Below are positions 10,521-23,140 of a DNA stretch of 64,000 nucleotides, piece after piece. The translations under genes were made by a program, and so were the position numbers. The stretch spans positions 29,123,403-29,187,402 of the forward strand of contig CM036243.1 of assembly GCA_020698575.1 (NCBI GenBank). The letters run 5' to 3'. Under the pieces are notes generated by a model. That model ran no database searches and was not told where the DNA came from. It was given only the letters and a program-made list of their open reading frames with translations. The first letter of the stretch is position 1, and each line of letters begins with the position of its first letter. Origin of the DNA: Bostrychus sinensis (lineage: Eukaryota; Chordata; Actinopteri; Gobiiformes; Eleotridae).

Positions 10521-12400
10521 CCCAGTTCCACTCCACACTTTAGACCATCTACTTCAGAGGCACCTTATGCTAACAGCTCACAGGTAACAACCCTGCCTTA
10601 GACTCCAGTTCAGGACTTTCAGCTGCTGATTGTTGTTTACTCTCTTGAGTCTCATCAGGTCTAACCACCCCTGAAACGTCTTCCAAAAACAAACTTTGTC
10701 CAAATGACCTTCTTGTTCAAACTTTTTTTCTACACAAGGTAATGTTGCACAAGTTATATCATTATTGTTAAGTGCCAACTGTAAAGAACATGGAGTACTC
10801 TTCAGTGAATAATATAATTTGCCATTTAACTCTGTCACATAATGTACACATTTAACTACAACAAAAGAGGTAATGATGGAGGTGAACTGCATTATCAGAG
10901 CAGTAAGGCATTTTATGCACAAAGCAACAGCAGTCCTGAATGAGATGTTGTTAGCTTCTATACACACAATGTTACAATGCTTAGCCTTTCAGTGTACTCC
11001 GCTGAGCAGACAGGAATACAAAGTATGGCATTTATCTTCATGTCATCAAATTTAATGAGTATTTTACTGATAATGTTGGGTCTAGATTCTTTTAAATGAT
11101 CTGTGGCAATGACCCTTTGTGTACTAACCATCTTTTTGTCTCAACTCCTTAGAGATCCATCAAAGGGCTGATTACATTTTGGATATTCAATTTATTTTGT
11201 TTTTTTCATATTTTGCTTTGAGATGGTGAAGGTGATTATATTTTTGAAACTAGCCTTGGCCACATAATACTGAGTTTCTAGGCAGTGAAAATCTGCAATG
11301 TCATTAAATGGCAAAAATGAGACCACTATGAGTTCTGCAAAACGTCTTAATATTATTTGAATTTTTATTATTTCAGTGTCCATGATCAAAAAGGCTGTTT
11401 ATAATTATTTTGCAGAACTCAAATTCTCTCAGTCTATAGTTGGATACTTGTAGTCTACACGTTTGAAGTAATGCAGACATATTTTACAAGCAATAAGTGA
11501 TGGATTTGATCATGTAATCCACTCTTGACGCTTGCTGAAATGTGTGTGTCACATCTCCACTTGTTTGTCTCTCACTTCATTCTCGCTGCCAATGCTCAGT
11601 CAGGCCTCGAAAGCGCTAATTTCCCACAGGAATCGTCTTTTCTTAGAAATCCAACACATTTGCCAAAACTTCGGCAAAGTCTACAGAAAAAAATCAAAAC
11701 AACAACAACAAATAAATCAGAAAAGGATCCCCGGATAATATCAGATGAAATTCAGCTAATTGAAACAGCAGAAATGACACAGTGGCTAATTCTGATTTAC
11801 ACATAGCATTGGTTACAGATGAGAGATTGGTACAGGAGTTCACAGTGAACAGAATAGTTATAGTAAGAGACTTCTGTTAGTAGTGACAAACTGTAACATT
11901 TAACAAAGAATACAACATAAATACCTAACTAGTTTCAAATGTCACTATAATGTGTCCAGTATATTACTAAAATTGGTTACTATATTTATTTTTAGTTGAA
12001 GAAACTTCATATAACTTTTCTCTTAAACTGTTTATTCTCTGTCAGGTTGCTGGTTCTATGACATAAAACCAGGCCAGGGGTCTCCCAGAAGTCAGCACAG
12101 AGTAGGTAAATGCTTATTTGGTTGCTTAAAAACTGCATTATGTAAGTTGAGGGGAAAAATGGTGCATTCATGTGGTCCTCGGAAAGTTGGGAAAACATTT
12201 TTCATAATTAAAAGATGCACATGAACGCCTGCACAAGTCAGAAAAAGAACTCGGGAACTCAACTTTTCCCACCCAACGTCATCTGCTTCATGGACAGAGC
12301 AGAAAAGTAGCTGATTTATTAATTTATGTTTTATATATGAGCTCTTTGCTAATAATATGAGTTCACTATAAGTTGTCGTTCACACAGAAGTAATAAAATT
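10521..12400. other. Intronic sequence, nothing recognised
   Basis: AT-rich, apparently unique. Its ORFs (for example 129 codons on the minus strand at 10578-10967) show no domain or bias. Confidence 0.4.
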
Positions 12401-12409
12401 ATGCTAGAA

Positions 12410-12465
12410 ATGCTAATCCTGGTTAAATAAAGGTCAAATAATATAAATAAATAAATGTTGCCTTT
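12410..12465 (+). repeat. Retroposon 3' tail
   Basis: 'cctggttaaataaaggtcaa' followed by 'ataaataaataaatg' is a common 3' end of fish retroposons. A similar tail occurs at 30070-30100. The body is not recognisable. Confidence 0.45.
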
Positions 12466-14534
12466 AATTTATTTTACCCCGATCATCCAAGCTGTTTGGC
12501 TAAAGCTATATTTGAAAAAATGTATTAACGTTCAGCCTTTTAGTAGTGAGAAGGCTAATGGTAAATCTGACTAGTTAGCTGTGAAAAATGCTAATTAATA
12601 CCATCACTGACCAATAACTGTGTTGGCCTAGCTATGGTAATCTCAATATCCCGACTTTCTGAGATAAAAGCACATAAACATAAACAAGTCGGGAAAACTA
12701 CTTCTCATCTCTGAAAGATGAGCACTGGAGGAGCACATGAATGCAGCATAACCTACAGATAATTTCTTTTGTTTGTTAAAGTTTAGTAGTTTAGTTTAGT
12801 CTTTCACTTCTGCACGTTTTGTCTTTAATTATCAGGTGTAAATGATATCATGTTTTCCATCACTGAATCTGAATTGATGTTCTGACAATAAGACTATTTA
12901 CTGGTCTCCTAAAGACAGAACTGCAGGTGCTTTGATTTGTTTTGTTTTGTCTTGTCAGTTTCTCACAGAGCTTGTGTTGTGTCTGTCGCCGACAGGTCAG
13001 TGTTAGAGCAGCAGCAGTGAGAGCTCTGCTGCACACAGCGGCTCACGGCAGCACACTGCGGCTCACAGCTCTTAGATGGCCTTTGGCATGACAATCTCTG
13101 TGTGCCCATTATGTCGTCAGTCAGCGGTGTGAATGAGAATACACACTACTTCACACTCAATATCCTTCTCAGTGTGGCACCATCGCCAAACTGTTTCTGC
13201 TCCCTCATACGACCCAGTCATTTGTCAGGACTTGGTCGGTAAGAGCAGCACAGTGGGCAGACCCACTAAAACCAGTTCATCAATCACATACACACACATA
13301 CGCAGTCGCAGTGTCACAGACGTGAGGCCCATGCAGAGAGGCCCGCACACACACTAAAACTACAACACCCAATTAGTGCACTGCTCGCTCACTGAAGAGC
13401 TACACAGCTGGAGAAGCACGCTTTAATTTGCTGATGCATTTTTGCAGAACAGACGACAACTTATATAATTCATTCAGCCTCTACCGATGATTATTTTGCT
13501 CTAGAATGAAGTAGGTAACTACAATATGCAAATGACCCCATGCCCATACTAATAGGATTTCATTTTACAACTCACACCTTTTGGTGCATTTACACAGAGA
13601 CTGCACTTAGCAGTTTTAGGCAAAGTAGGGCCTGTTACCATTCAAAACAATAGGTGTTTTGTAGTGTGGTCAGAAAAAGTTGATCATGGAAAACTTTGTT
13701 TCTCTGAGGCAAGAGTTGTTGTGATATTTGGCAACATACATAAAATCAATTTGTTTTTTGTTTTTTCTGTCTTTTTATCCTTCTCTGTCATCACCAAATA
13801 AAAAGAGCAAACTTGTAAAGGACAAGTGTCAAAACAAAGGAGAGATTACGCCACTGTAATGTATGCAGCTCAGTGAAAATACATGGGCTTTGGACTGTTT
13901 GTATTCTGCTCCAGTCGCTGCACACTCCACTTCCTGCATGATAAACAGGCTCAAAATAAAACTTTAGCATGTTGCTGTTTACTCTGTGCCATGAATGCAT
14001 TTGGTGCATGGAGCTCTCAGTCCACACGCTGTGCTAATGCAAACACATGGAGCACATGAATAATTATCCTAGATTATTATCATCTTAGGAGCGCACAGAG
14101 AACAGTGTAACCATATTGAGTTTAACCTTGCACTGAAGAGGGTGCCTGTCATTTCCCACCCCCTACAACAAACGGCATGCATCTTTTTCTTTGTTGTCAT
14201 ATAGGCTTGTCATAAAATCTGTGTGCCCAAAACATACAGAATGTAAAATGCCTAAATGACCATTGTCAACTCTCTATCAGGCCATGACCATACCATGCAC
14301 TAAGCAGTCCAATGAGAGATTTTTTCTGCTCAGTTTTTGTTGTGGGATATTGTGGACAAATCAACACAGATTGAGCACAAATAGGAGAGCTTAGTGTTCA
14401 AGGAAACTGCTACAGTTTTTCATGTGTGGGTACCAGGAAATGCACAAAACCAGGACTAGTATAGACTAGTCCAAAATGCCACATTTTGTTTATGCAGCCT
14501 TCCAAGGTTATGATTTTACATAGTTTGTCTTTGC
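12466..14534. other. Intronic sequence, mostly unique
   Basis: No gene recognised. 13020-13075 holds two copies of a ~25-bp unit built on 'gcggctcac' in a GC-richer patch, and 13260-13350 is CA-rich. Confidence 0.35.
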
Positions 14535-14835
14535 ATTGATACATTCATCTTCTTCCATGTCTTCCCATTAGGGGTGACGGATGGATGGAGCCTATCCTGG
14601 CAACTAGGGTACGCCTTGGGAAATGGCCCGATAGTCCAGGGATGACACATGGACACACACTGACAGACCACCTTTCGCTTTCACATTCAGTAGGGGCAAT
14701 TTAGATTTACCAGTCCTCTTACTATTCAAGCGTGTCTTTGGGTAGTGGAAAGCAGGATGTAACATGAGGCAGACCCAAAACCTCCTTACTAAGAAGCAGG
14801 GGTCCTAGCCACTCTGCACAAAGCTTATGTTGCAT
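14535..14835 (-). mobile_element. R1 retroposon, decayed
   Basis: Begins with the complement of the R1 tail region ('cccattaggggtgacggatg', 'ggagcctatcctgg') and ends 'cctagccactctgcac', giving nearly the full length in reverse orientation. Confidence 0.75.
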
Positions 14836-15059
14836 GTACATACTGTATTGTATGTCAGAAAAAGAAAGTCCGCATTGAATGGCTTGTCTATTTCCTTCAT
14901 TTAGCACTAAGAGGATTATAAATGTATAGTGAGCATAATAGGGCTTTAGACTAGGAAAAGACCATCAGTGTTAGACCAGTTTAGACCAGTCTACAGATCT
15001 TCAATCTAATGCTTTTAATATCCAGGCAAACGTGTGTGCATTTAGTACCCTATTATGTA

Positions 15060-15470
15060 TTCCTACGACACACTACACAGAAGTACGTGCCCATAAAAGT
15101 TTCCCTGCCGGCGCTTGAGCCCGCACACTTCCTTGTTGAGAATAACATTTAACTCAGTGGAGCTGGCAAGAGAGTGTGTGCACGGAGTCTGTAAATTAGG
15201 AGGCCAAAAGGGCTGCAAATGACAAAGGTTAATGACGCGTACGAGCCGACGGCAGGACATTTAAGATATGTGTAAGGAATACTCCAGTTAATTCCACCGC
15301 CTCGCTCCCCCTAAATACTCCCAGATAGAATATTAATGAAATTAGCTTCATACTTCACCATTTTACTCACTCACACTTTAATTGGATTCTGAACCGGCTC
15401 TATAAATCTAGCATCCCACCATAGGGCAGCAATAAATACGATTTTGTGAGGTTCAGATAGAAATGAAAAA
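15060..15470. other. Unique block, candidate conserved non-coding element
   Basis: Repeat-free, about 50% GC at 15080-15260, with cores 'aaaggttaatgacgcgtacg' and 'gaatattaatgaaattagct'. Not coding-like. Regulatory role is inferred only. Confidence 0.28.
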
Positions 15471-15969
15471 GGGAACAAAGAGATCTACAGCGTTTCTCTT
15501 CAGGGCAAGTCTGTTTTTTTGCAGACAGTTGTTTAGTTCTCGATGATTTAATATAACTTAATGGACAAAGTTCACTGTTAGAGCAACAGCAAAAGATTTA
15601 TTCAGTACAAGGGTTTGGCAATGACAGGGCTCTTGAGCAAGCCCTGGTCTACCATTTGAAAGAAGAGCTTTTATTTTAGAGGAATGATGAGGCATGGCGA
15701 GGTCAGATCAAGGTCTAATTCAACCTTTTGGCCAAAATAAGGCTGTGTTCTGTCTGTGTTTTTCAGATTTTAGATCCACTTTTTTGTTGCAATATATATA
15801 TTTTTAGTAATAGTCTCTCTTGACCTGTGAGATCGAAATAAATTGCTATAATGATCAGCCTCAGCTGTTTAAAAGGTGGCCTGCTACAAGTTTGTCAAAA
15901 ACGTAACCAATCTTAAGAAAGTATGACCTTGAACCATGACCATTTTACGTGTTTTCTTGTAGTTCATAA
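15471..15969. other. Intronic sequence, nothing recognised
   Basis: Apparently unique AT-rich sequence. Confidence 0.35.
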
Positions 15970-16325
15970 GTTCATTCATTCATCCACTTATTCCCTTTAG
16001 GGGTTGTGGGTGACTGGAGCGTATCGCAGTAACTTTGGGGCTTAGGCGGGGTACACCCTGGACAGGGGCCGGCTTGTCACTGGGCTGACACAGAGACAAG
16101 CAACCATTCAATCTCATATTCATTCACTCGGGGCAATTTAGAGTCCTCACATGTATTTGGATGGTGGGAGGAAGCCGGACCCGGAGAGAACCCATGGTAA
16201 CACAGGGAGGACATGCAGACTCCACCCAGAGAGTTCGTGTGTTGGCCGGCCAAGGATCAAACTCACAATCTCCTTGCTGGGAGGCAAGAACACTCTGCTC
16301 TGCCAACCGCTCTGCCACCGTGCCC
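15970..16325 (-). mobile_element. R1 retroposon, near full length
   Basis: The best R1 copy here. On the plus strand it reads 'cattcattcatccacttatt', 'gtacaccctggacaggggcc', 'gggaggacatgcagactcca' and finally 'ctgccaccgtgcccc'. The minus-strand ORFs at 16124-16335 are repeat translation, not a gene. Confidence 0.85.
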
Positions 16326-16381
16326 CCATTTTCATTTTAAAATGAATTTTGAACAGTGATAAGACCAGTGCCTCTCAGCCA

Positions 16382-16922
16382 TTAAAGGGGATATATTATG
16401 CTTTTATTCATTTTTTTAAACAAATCTTGGTCACCTCTAGAACAGCACTGTAACCTTTAAAAACATTATGTGACTAAAAGAAAGTGTAGTTTAGTACAGT
16501 CATAAAGAAATTGATGAAGACGAGACCAGGGACGAGCAGAGTGCAGCTCTGTTATGATCTTTTGAAAATAAACAAAGAAAAAGAGAATTTTACTTAACAA
16601 AAATGTTTGTATAAAGCCATGTTAATGCACAATAAAATTAGCTGTGAGGAATCAGTGCTGTACACTGTTTTTTTGATAAATGAATGAGAGCAGGTTGGAT
16701 ATAGAGGGATTGTTGATTGGTCAGTGCTTCCTGGAGTGTGCGGAGGTTTGTGGAACTGAGCATTCTGAGGTCTCAGAAACTCAGTGCCAGAAAATACAAG
16801 ATTACTCAAACAGGCATGCATGGAATCAAACACAACTCCAGGTAAGTTTTTGATGAGGGAACAACATTATAACATGGTAGAAAACTCAAAAAAGTTAATT
16901 TTGCATGATATAGGACATTTAA
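16382..16922. mobile_element. R2 TTAA-flanked element, 541 bp
   Basis: TTAA at 16382-16385 and 16919-16922. Ends 'AAGGGGATATATTATG' and 'atgatataggacat' are the decayed complement. The interior ('ggttggatatagagggattg', 'ttgattggtcagtgcttcct') is the reverse of the copy at 26932-27399. Confidence 0.75.
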
Positions 16923-17144
16923 CTGTCAAGGCCTTATTAGTAGACTTTTTGTGTCCTTCAGAGGTCGCTGGAGCATGTCCAAGCATCTATGGGTTTTCGG
17001 CAGAGGGCACACTGGACAATGGACAGTTTGTTGGAGGACTGGCACAGAGACATACACTGAGACACAATTTGCAATTTAGAGTAACCAATTCACCTACACA
17101 ATGAATGTGAGTGGACGGTGGGAGAACACATGTGAAGACTCCAC

Positions 17145-18850
17145 TTAAAGAGTAACTCACCCCTGGCCCAGGCCTGACTCCGCCCACTGCCAGAGATTGA
17201 AAACTGCTCAAAAAGTGGGCAGAGACCTGGCAGAGACAGAGGAGGAGAACTGAGGGAGGAGCAAGGCCTGGTCCTGTGACTGACAGCTGTCAGAGACCTC
17301 ATGGACCTCCTCCACAGCAGGGTTGCCAAGTCCCAGAAATGGGGGAAAAAAATGCAGGACGTCTGGACTGATGTTTTATGTTCCTTTTATAATAACACAG
17401 TTGAAATATTGTGAGAAAGGCGTCGTGCGCCGCCGCAGTAACGTGTGCGTCAGATCGCGTCTTTATTTACTGGTATTATTTCAGCTGAGAGCTGTTTTTG
17501 ATCGTATCTCCACGAGTAAGAAATCGATTGTCATCAAACAAAAAGTGACTTAAAGCGTGGCAAGTTTAAAACACATCTGTGGAGTCAAATCTCTCCCCAG
17601 TGTCACTAATTTGCAGTGTTGGGTTAGTTACTCAAAAAAGTAACTAGTTACAGATTACTAGTTACTCTTTTGAAAAGTAATATATTACTTTACTTGGTTA
17701 CTGACTCGTGAAAATAACTTAGTTACTTTCCTTTTGGATTATTTCCTAACAGGAAGCCCAAATGAACCCAATTCTAAATAGAAGAAGCCTATAGCCTCAC
17801 CATTGCTCTGACCAGCACTGTTATTTTATACAGGCGTTCAAGTTTTTTTTAGCTGCATTCATTTCAGCAGCAGGGCAGCCTGACACAGCAAATACTGCCC
17901 TTTAGGTTCACCTCTGCTCCTGTGCAGAGTTCACGTCCTGTGGACACAGTTTTATTTCACTACACTGAAGCTAAAACGCACTTGATGTTAGCGCCAAAGC
18001 GGTGCACGTCTCTTCTTTCCTCGCTGTCCCCGCTGACAGCAGCAGCTGCATGCGCCCCGACGCGCGCGGACAGAACGTGTGGCCGCTGCGCGCATAAAGA
18101 GGAGCAGAGAAGGGAACGGATGAAAATAAAGTAGAAAACGTATCAGCGCTATTCGTTTAATGCATTTTCATTCCGTGTCCTTGCGGTAAACTGCAGGTAA
18201 ATGAAACTGACTGTAGTGACTGTAACGCAAGTAACTAATTGGGTATTTTGTTAATAATTGTAATATTACTTACTGGGGGGCTCAAAAGTAACGCGTTACC
18301 CCCTGCGTTACTGACAATTGTAATCTCGTTACTTTGTAATGCGTTACTCCCAACACTGCTAATTTGTAGGTATATACTGTCATTGATCAGGCTCATTATG
18401 CCTTATTGTGCGCTGACACACGGGACAGTAGAAGCGCAGCCGTGAAAGGGGAGGGGGGCGGAGGAGACTGAACGGTAAATGCGGGGCTGAGTGGCGTGTT
18501 TAGGAAAAAGACCCACACCTGGCAACAGCAGGACTGGGACGAGCGCGCGGGGGAGAGAGACAGCGAGGGCGTGGAGTGCACGGGGCGTGGGAGGAGATAC
18601 TCGGCACAGGTGCGGTAAAGTGGTCAAATACTACGTCACAGTTGCCTATCTGGAACTATTGAGCAGAAATCCCACTGTTTGACCCTAGGAGGGCAGCACT
18701 CTGACGGTTTTCACTACAAAATGTGAATTTAGACCTTTTTTTACAAAACAGTCAAACATAAGACTATAAATAGTGAGATGTATCACTAAAGCCCTGTTTG
18801 TACAGCTGATCAGCTCAAAAAAAATGGTGTAGGGGTGAGTTACTCTTTAA
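17145..18850. mobile_element. TTAA-flanked element with 20-bp perfect terminal inverted repeats
   Basis: TTAAAGAGTAACTCACCCCT at 17145-17164 is exactly complementary to 18831-18850. It is inserted in an R1 copy, so TTAA is the probable target duplication, as in piggyBac or Kolobok. Without the nested hAT it would be about 950 bp. No transposase ORF remains. The CpG-rich parts (17420-17480, 18420-18600) are unlike the surrounding intron. Confidence 0.8.
17614..18358. mobile_element. Non-autonomous hAT element with exact 8-bp target duplication
   Basis: Starts CAGTGTTGGGTTAGTTACTC and ends GCGTTACTCCCAACACTG. CTAATTTG flanks both sides exactly (17606-17613 and 18359-18366). The 745 bp contains no transposase. 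The related sequence at 46480-46520 reads straight through this point without an insertion. Confidence 0.93.
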
Positions 18851-18935
18851 GGAGACTGTAGTCGACCAAACCCATGGTTCAATCCACAGTCTCCTTACTG
18901 AGAGGCAGAAGTGCTAACCCCTCAGTTGTACCCTA

Positions 18936-20254
18936 ATCTTATCCCTAAAACCATAAAAGTCTGTCTTGGACTTGGTACCTTGACCTCTCCTTGTTTTGTA
19001 ATTGGTGTAATCAAATGCATAAAGTAAGTATCCCTGATTAAAGAGGATAAACTTTGGTGCCAAAATTATTACTTTGTGTTTATTTCTGTAGAAAAACACT
19101 ATGTTATGTTATCATTGCACTCTTCTGGGAAACTGTTGATGCTGTGAATCACATTTATTCATTATCTGTAAACGTGAATAGTAAAATGAATGTGAATCAC
19201 AGTTCCTTTAGCACTGAATGGACTTCTGGGAAATGCATCTCTCAGTCACTGTAAAAGAGGTCAAGGTAAATGTAATCTTTGTGAAGGCTATCTATCTGTG
19301 GGCCTTGAATGAGCAGCGTGGTTCAGGGCTAGTCATCTGTGGCTTTCTTTTCAAATGTCAAAATATCAAAAAATAATTTCTATACTAGTTTTATTGATAT
19401 GTGAAACACTGGACATAGATTGAGGTTAATTTTTGATGCCTCTATAGCAAACGTCTTATGAAGACTTTGACAAACAGTGATGATATTGTCCTACTTAGTT
19501 TTATTGATGTGTAGGCAAACTTACTATAAAAATAAATGATCTAACCAGTTACCTTTTACTCTTTAATGTTCAACAGTAAAACATATGAGGAAATGTGAAC
19601 TAACTCCACAGACTCCATTCTCTGATAAGTGTTTGTTCTACGCTAACAGCAGAGATGGTTATCAAGGTTTGTGATATTGACTCACAAAGTACTCACTCCT
19701 CTCTCACATCCCATGCAGAGACTGAATCTGACGAATCCAATAACTTTAGCTCAAATGTGTTTACCATCATCCATCATGAATGACAGCATATGCTTATATC
19801 AGATTCTATCACAGGGATAGAGAAAGCAGCTCTTTATTATAGTGGTAGTAGTCTTCAAAACTTTATTGTCAAGGTTCCATCGATTGGTACACTACACTGT
19901 CTTGTCAACATTAAATGAATGGATGTAGCTTACAGAGATTTAGTGCTGTACACATGTAGTTACAAACAGCAAAAAGAGTGAAACGGATTTTGTCAAAGCT
20001 ATCATCCAATGCTTAATAAGGTGGAAAATATCAGGGGGCAGCATGTTTTAACATCAAGCTCAAGGCTAAAAGTCGTCAGGTCGTCTTAGTCTGAGTTTCT
20101 TTAATAGCAGGAAATACAGCTATACTATTGTTGGGGAAAGACCGATACAGGCCCTTTCAGATAGTGTACTTTCAATGGGTTATCTAAATGAATCAGGTAC
20201 AAGACCGGTCAGTGTGTATCTGTGTTACCTTTACCAAATGTCTGCATTGACGGC
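18936..20254. other. Intronic sequence, nothing recognised
   Basis: Apparently unique AT-rich DNA with no recognised gene or repeat. Confidence 0.35.
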
Positions 20255-20640
20255 ACGTAGCAAATCAAATCATTCTCCTGGCTGCTCATGAATATTCACA
20301 GTGCAGCGTTGCTATCAAACCTGATCAAGCCCTGTGTGCTCTAAGTGCTGGACATGAAAGCAAAGAGGCCTGATGCACATATTTATAATTATGACTTCTC
20401 CCCGTCGGCTCGTCTGCCTCGGCGGCATCAACCAGGTGCTTTCAAATGTTTGATCCATCTTATTAGGCTCAACTTCTGTCTGCTGACCCGAGGCATTTAG
20501 GCTGAGGCTAATTGAACGCTGCCTGACATTTTGGCAAAATCTCAACCCCCTGCCACAGCTGACAAAGACTGACGTTTGAGTTCCCACCTTTCAGTATAAT
20601 TGGGATACATCTCTGTTGAAGTGATAGATGCCCTTCACGG
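20255..20640. other. Unique block, candidate conserved non-coding element
   Basis: Repeat-free, GC-richer than flanks, with 'ctgctcatgaatattcacag', 'gcatcaaccaggtgctttca' and 'gaggctaattgaacgctgcc'. The 90-codon minus-strand ORF has no domain. Inferred only. Confidence 0.3.
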
Positions 20641-21124
20641 TGGGAAGTTGAAAAGGCTCAGTGTTGAAACGCCTCACTTCTGACTCATTACTTATGAATG
20701 GACAAGGTCAAGATGTGTTTAGTTAATTAACCAGAAGTGTTTCTAGTTCAGATATCATAATATGTGCTACACCACTGGAATAATGAATTCATCATGTGGG
20801 CATTAATAAGTTACATGCACATAGAGTAATGTTTATATCGTTGGACAAATAGTTTTTTTTTTTTTTACTTTCAGGTGGCCACAGTGAATTATCTGCCTCA
20901 TTTAACTATATCCTCTAAATCCTCTTCTCTCACACCAACAGCAACATCCATAAATCTCCTCTTTGGTCTTTCTCTTGGCCTTGACAGCTCTCCTCTGTAC
21001 TCTTAGTCTGGCCTCTCTGACTCTGTCTACAAAAAGTCTAAAATGAGCTGTCCCTCTGACAAGCTCATTCCTAACCCCTGATGTTGTATGTCTTCTAGAT
21101 TGAGGAAGTTTGCTTTGTGTGTAG
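20641..21124. other. Intronic sequence, nothing recognised
   Basis: Contains a poly(T) run at about 20851-20866; otherwise apparently unique. Confidence 0.35.
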
Positions 21125-21415
21125 GGGTGCATGGTGGCAGAGAGGTTAGTATTCCTGCATCTCAGGAGGTCATAGGTTCTCTAAATGTCAGCATGCCCTC
21201 CTCGTGTTAGCATGTGTTTTCTGCCTTCTCCCACTGACCAAAACCATGCATGTGTAAGGAAAGTTGGTGACTCTAAATGGTCAGTGGTTGTCAGTCAGTC
21301 TCTTTCCTTCACCTTTAACTGACCATTGTCCAGGATGTACTCTACCTAAGGCCCATAGTTGGTGGGATAGGCTCCAGCCTCCCCAGCGAGAATAAGCAGA
21401 GGAAGAAAAATAAAT
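21125..21415 (+). mobile_element. R1 retroposon, plus orientation
   Basis: Starts 'ggtgcatggtggcagagagg', runs through 'gaccattgtccaggatgtac' and 'gggataggctccagcctccc' and ends 'aataagcagaggaag'. It is the only nearly complete plus-strand copy in this half of the window. Confidence 0.8.
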
Positions 21416-21439
21416 GTGTCTTGGTCCTAAACCCGATTT

Positions 21440-21735
21440 CAGATTAAGATAAGGTAAGGTACTGTATAAGGTATACTTTATTGTACCCTTAGGGAAATTT
21501 GCTCCCTGCATTTGACCCATCCTCCAATGCCACTGGGTCAACCTGTCAGGAGCAGTGGACAATGGCAGCACAGTGGCTAGGTACCCTTCTCCAGATCTTG
21601 AGCCAGGATCCTGGGCAGGACCGGGAGAACATGCAAACTCCACACAGAAAGGCCCCACCTGGTCCAGGAATTGAATTCGGGACCTTTTTCCAATGAGGCA
21701 AAATGCGAAGCACTTTGCCACCATGCTGTGCTTGG
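21440..21735 (-). repeat. Dispersed repeat sharing the R1 5' region
   Basis: 'ttgtacccttagggaaattt', 'ctgcatttgacccatcct' and 'gggagaacatgcaaactcca' are phrases common in fish dispersed repeats. It ends 'tttgccaccatgctgtgc' like an R1 5' end in reverse. The 147-codon ORF at 21281-21724 is translation of repeats. Confidence 0.6.
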
Positions 21736-22129
21736 TTGTCTATCCAGTTGCATTTATAGGCAGTCTGCACCTATTGAATCATAGAAATCAAACTAAAATC
21801 TGCAGTCTTGGTTGGCTGGCCAGTCTAGACTGTGAAAGAAGACAAAAGTAGTACTTCGCTGACTTACGGGGGTAACGTCTTCTAAACTGTCTTGCTGTGA
21901 GACAAGAAAAGCAAACCTCTCTTTTATATTGGATAGTGCCTCAATTTCAACAATATGTGATTTATTGCTACAAAGTGCACTTAGAGTCTGTAACTTAATA
22001 GAAGCACATTTAACAGTAGATATACTTCAGCCAAAGAATTATCCTCATTTTTCCGCTAAAGCGTTCTGTGCTGTTCTCTGAGACAGGACGGTGCATGCGG
22101 TGGGCACTTTTATTCAGCACACAGTCTGA
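21736..22129. other. Intronic sequence, nothing recognised
   Basis: Apparently unique. Confidence 0.35.
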
Positions 22130-22800
22130 AGTCAGTGATGCCTTCTGAGTCTCTTCACGTCCCGGATCCTGGCAGCCTTAGCGCCACTGAATTGTACGGC
22201 TCACACACTCTGAGGCTGGGAGAAAGAAACCAATGTCCCGTAAAGGCGCGTAAAAGAATATTGATGGATTCCCACAGCTCACCTAGATTTACCCATCGCC
22301 GAGAAGTCTTTACAACACCAGATCCTCCTCCTTTTTTTTATTTCATCTGAGCGTCTCACACTGTTGTCAGCCTCTCTGTCTGTCTAGATTTCCTTTTCTC
22401 TTCCTCTGGCTTCTCTCGCAAGCTCCGGGGCTCAGCCATTTGGAGACTGTGCCTTAGGGCTGACAGATGTTGCATCCTCTCCCTGCACTCACCGCCACCC
22501 TCCCCCTCCTGCCAGCCTGCCCCCTCCGCCCCACCGTGTCCACCCGAACCATCATTTGTTAGGCTGTCCCGGATTGCGTTATCGTCGGTGTGTGCAAGAG
22601 TCCAGCGCAGCATGTCTGATTTGGAGTGATTCATTTGGCACAAGGTCTGCCCCGAAAACGCCGCAGGATGAAGACAACTCCTCGTGCTATATGGAGTTAA
22701 AAGAGTTGTTTGTCACTGCACCACTACTGTTGCACCACCTGAGACTCCTAGGTAGAGGAAAGTTTTACAATGGCACTCCAGGTAAGCAGGCTTGATCTTG
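22130..22800. other. Unique GC-richer block, candidate regulatory element
   Basis: Repeat-free, with a pyrimidine-rich stretch at 22360-22550 and CpGs at 22560-22680 ('ccggattgcgttatcgtcgg'). Overlapping ORFs show no domain. It could be a conserved element or a decayed CpG-rich transposon. Confidence 0.25.
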
Positions 22801-22856
22801 ACAGGTGCATTTTCGGGAATATGTCTTTGTCAACCTCAATAGAAAACAGCTCATAC

Positions 22857-23140
22857 AATTCATTCATCTTCTGCTCGTTCCTGTTAGGAGTCACAAGTGG
22901 CTAGAACCTATCCTAGCAACTACGGGCCTGAGATGGGGTAACCCTAACCCTAAACAACAGTGTACACACCTCCAAATACGTCTTTGGACAGTGCGAGCTG
23001 GAGAGAACCCACAGTAATACAAAGAGGACACGCAGAAACCACCTAGAAAGATCAAGGTCAGCTGGCCCAAGAACAGATCCCAAGACCTCATTGCTAAGAG
23101 GCAGAACTGCTAACCACTCTGCCACTATGCACTCCTCAAT
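22857..23140 (-). mobile_element. R1 retroposon, decayed
   Basis: 'attcattcatcttctgctcg', 'ctagaacctatcctagcaac' and 'ctaaccactctgccactatg' mark R1 in reverse orientation. The CCCTAACCCTAAA at 22943 is R1-derived divergence, not a telomeric array. Confidence 0.75.

Larger units (their letters stand above)
16950..18935 (-). mobile_element. R1 retroposon interrupted by two nested elements
   Basis: R1 sequence at 16950-17144 ('gaggtcgctggagcatgtcc' to 'gtgaagactccac') resumes at 18851-18935 ('ggagactgtagtcgacc' to 'ctcagttgtaccc'). The 1.7 kb between is the TTAA element 17145-18850. Confidence 0.8.

Noticed and set aside
10578..10967. 129-codon minus-strand ORF downstream of the Penelope-like remnant
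   Set aside because: AT-rich chance ORF without family resemblance or coding bias.
21281..21724. 147-codon minus-strand ORF
   Set aside because: Lies entirely across R1 and another dispersed repeat; the protein has no recognisable domain.
22940..22955. CCCTAACCCTAAA as interstitial telomeric repeat
   Set aside because: Only two units, at a position where R1 copies have related text, so it is chance divergence.
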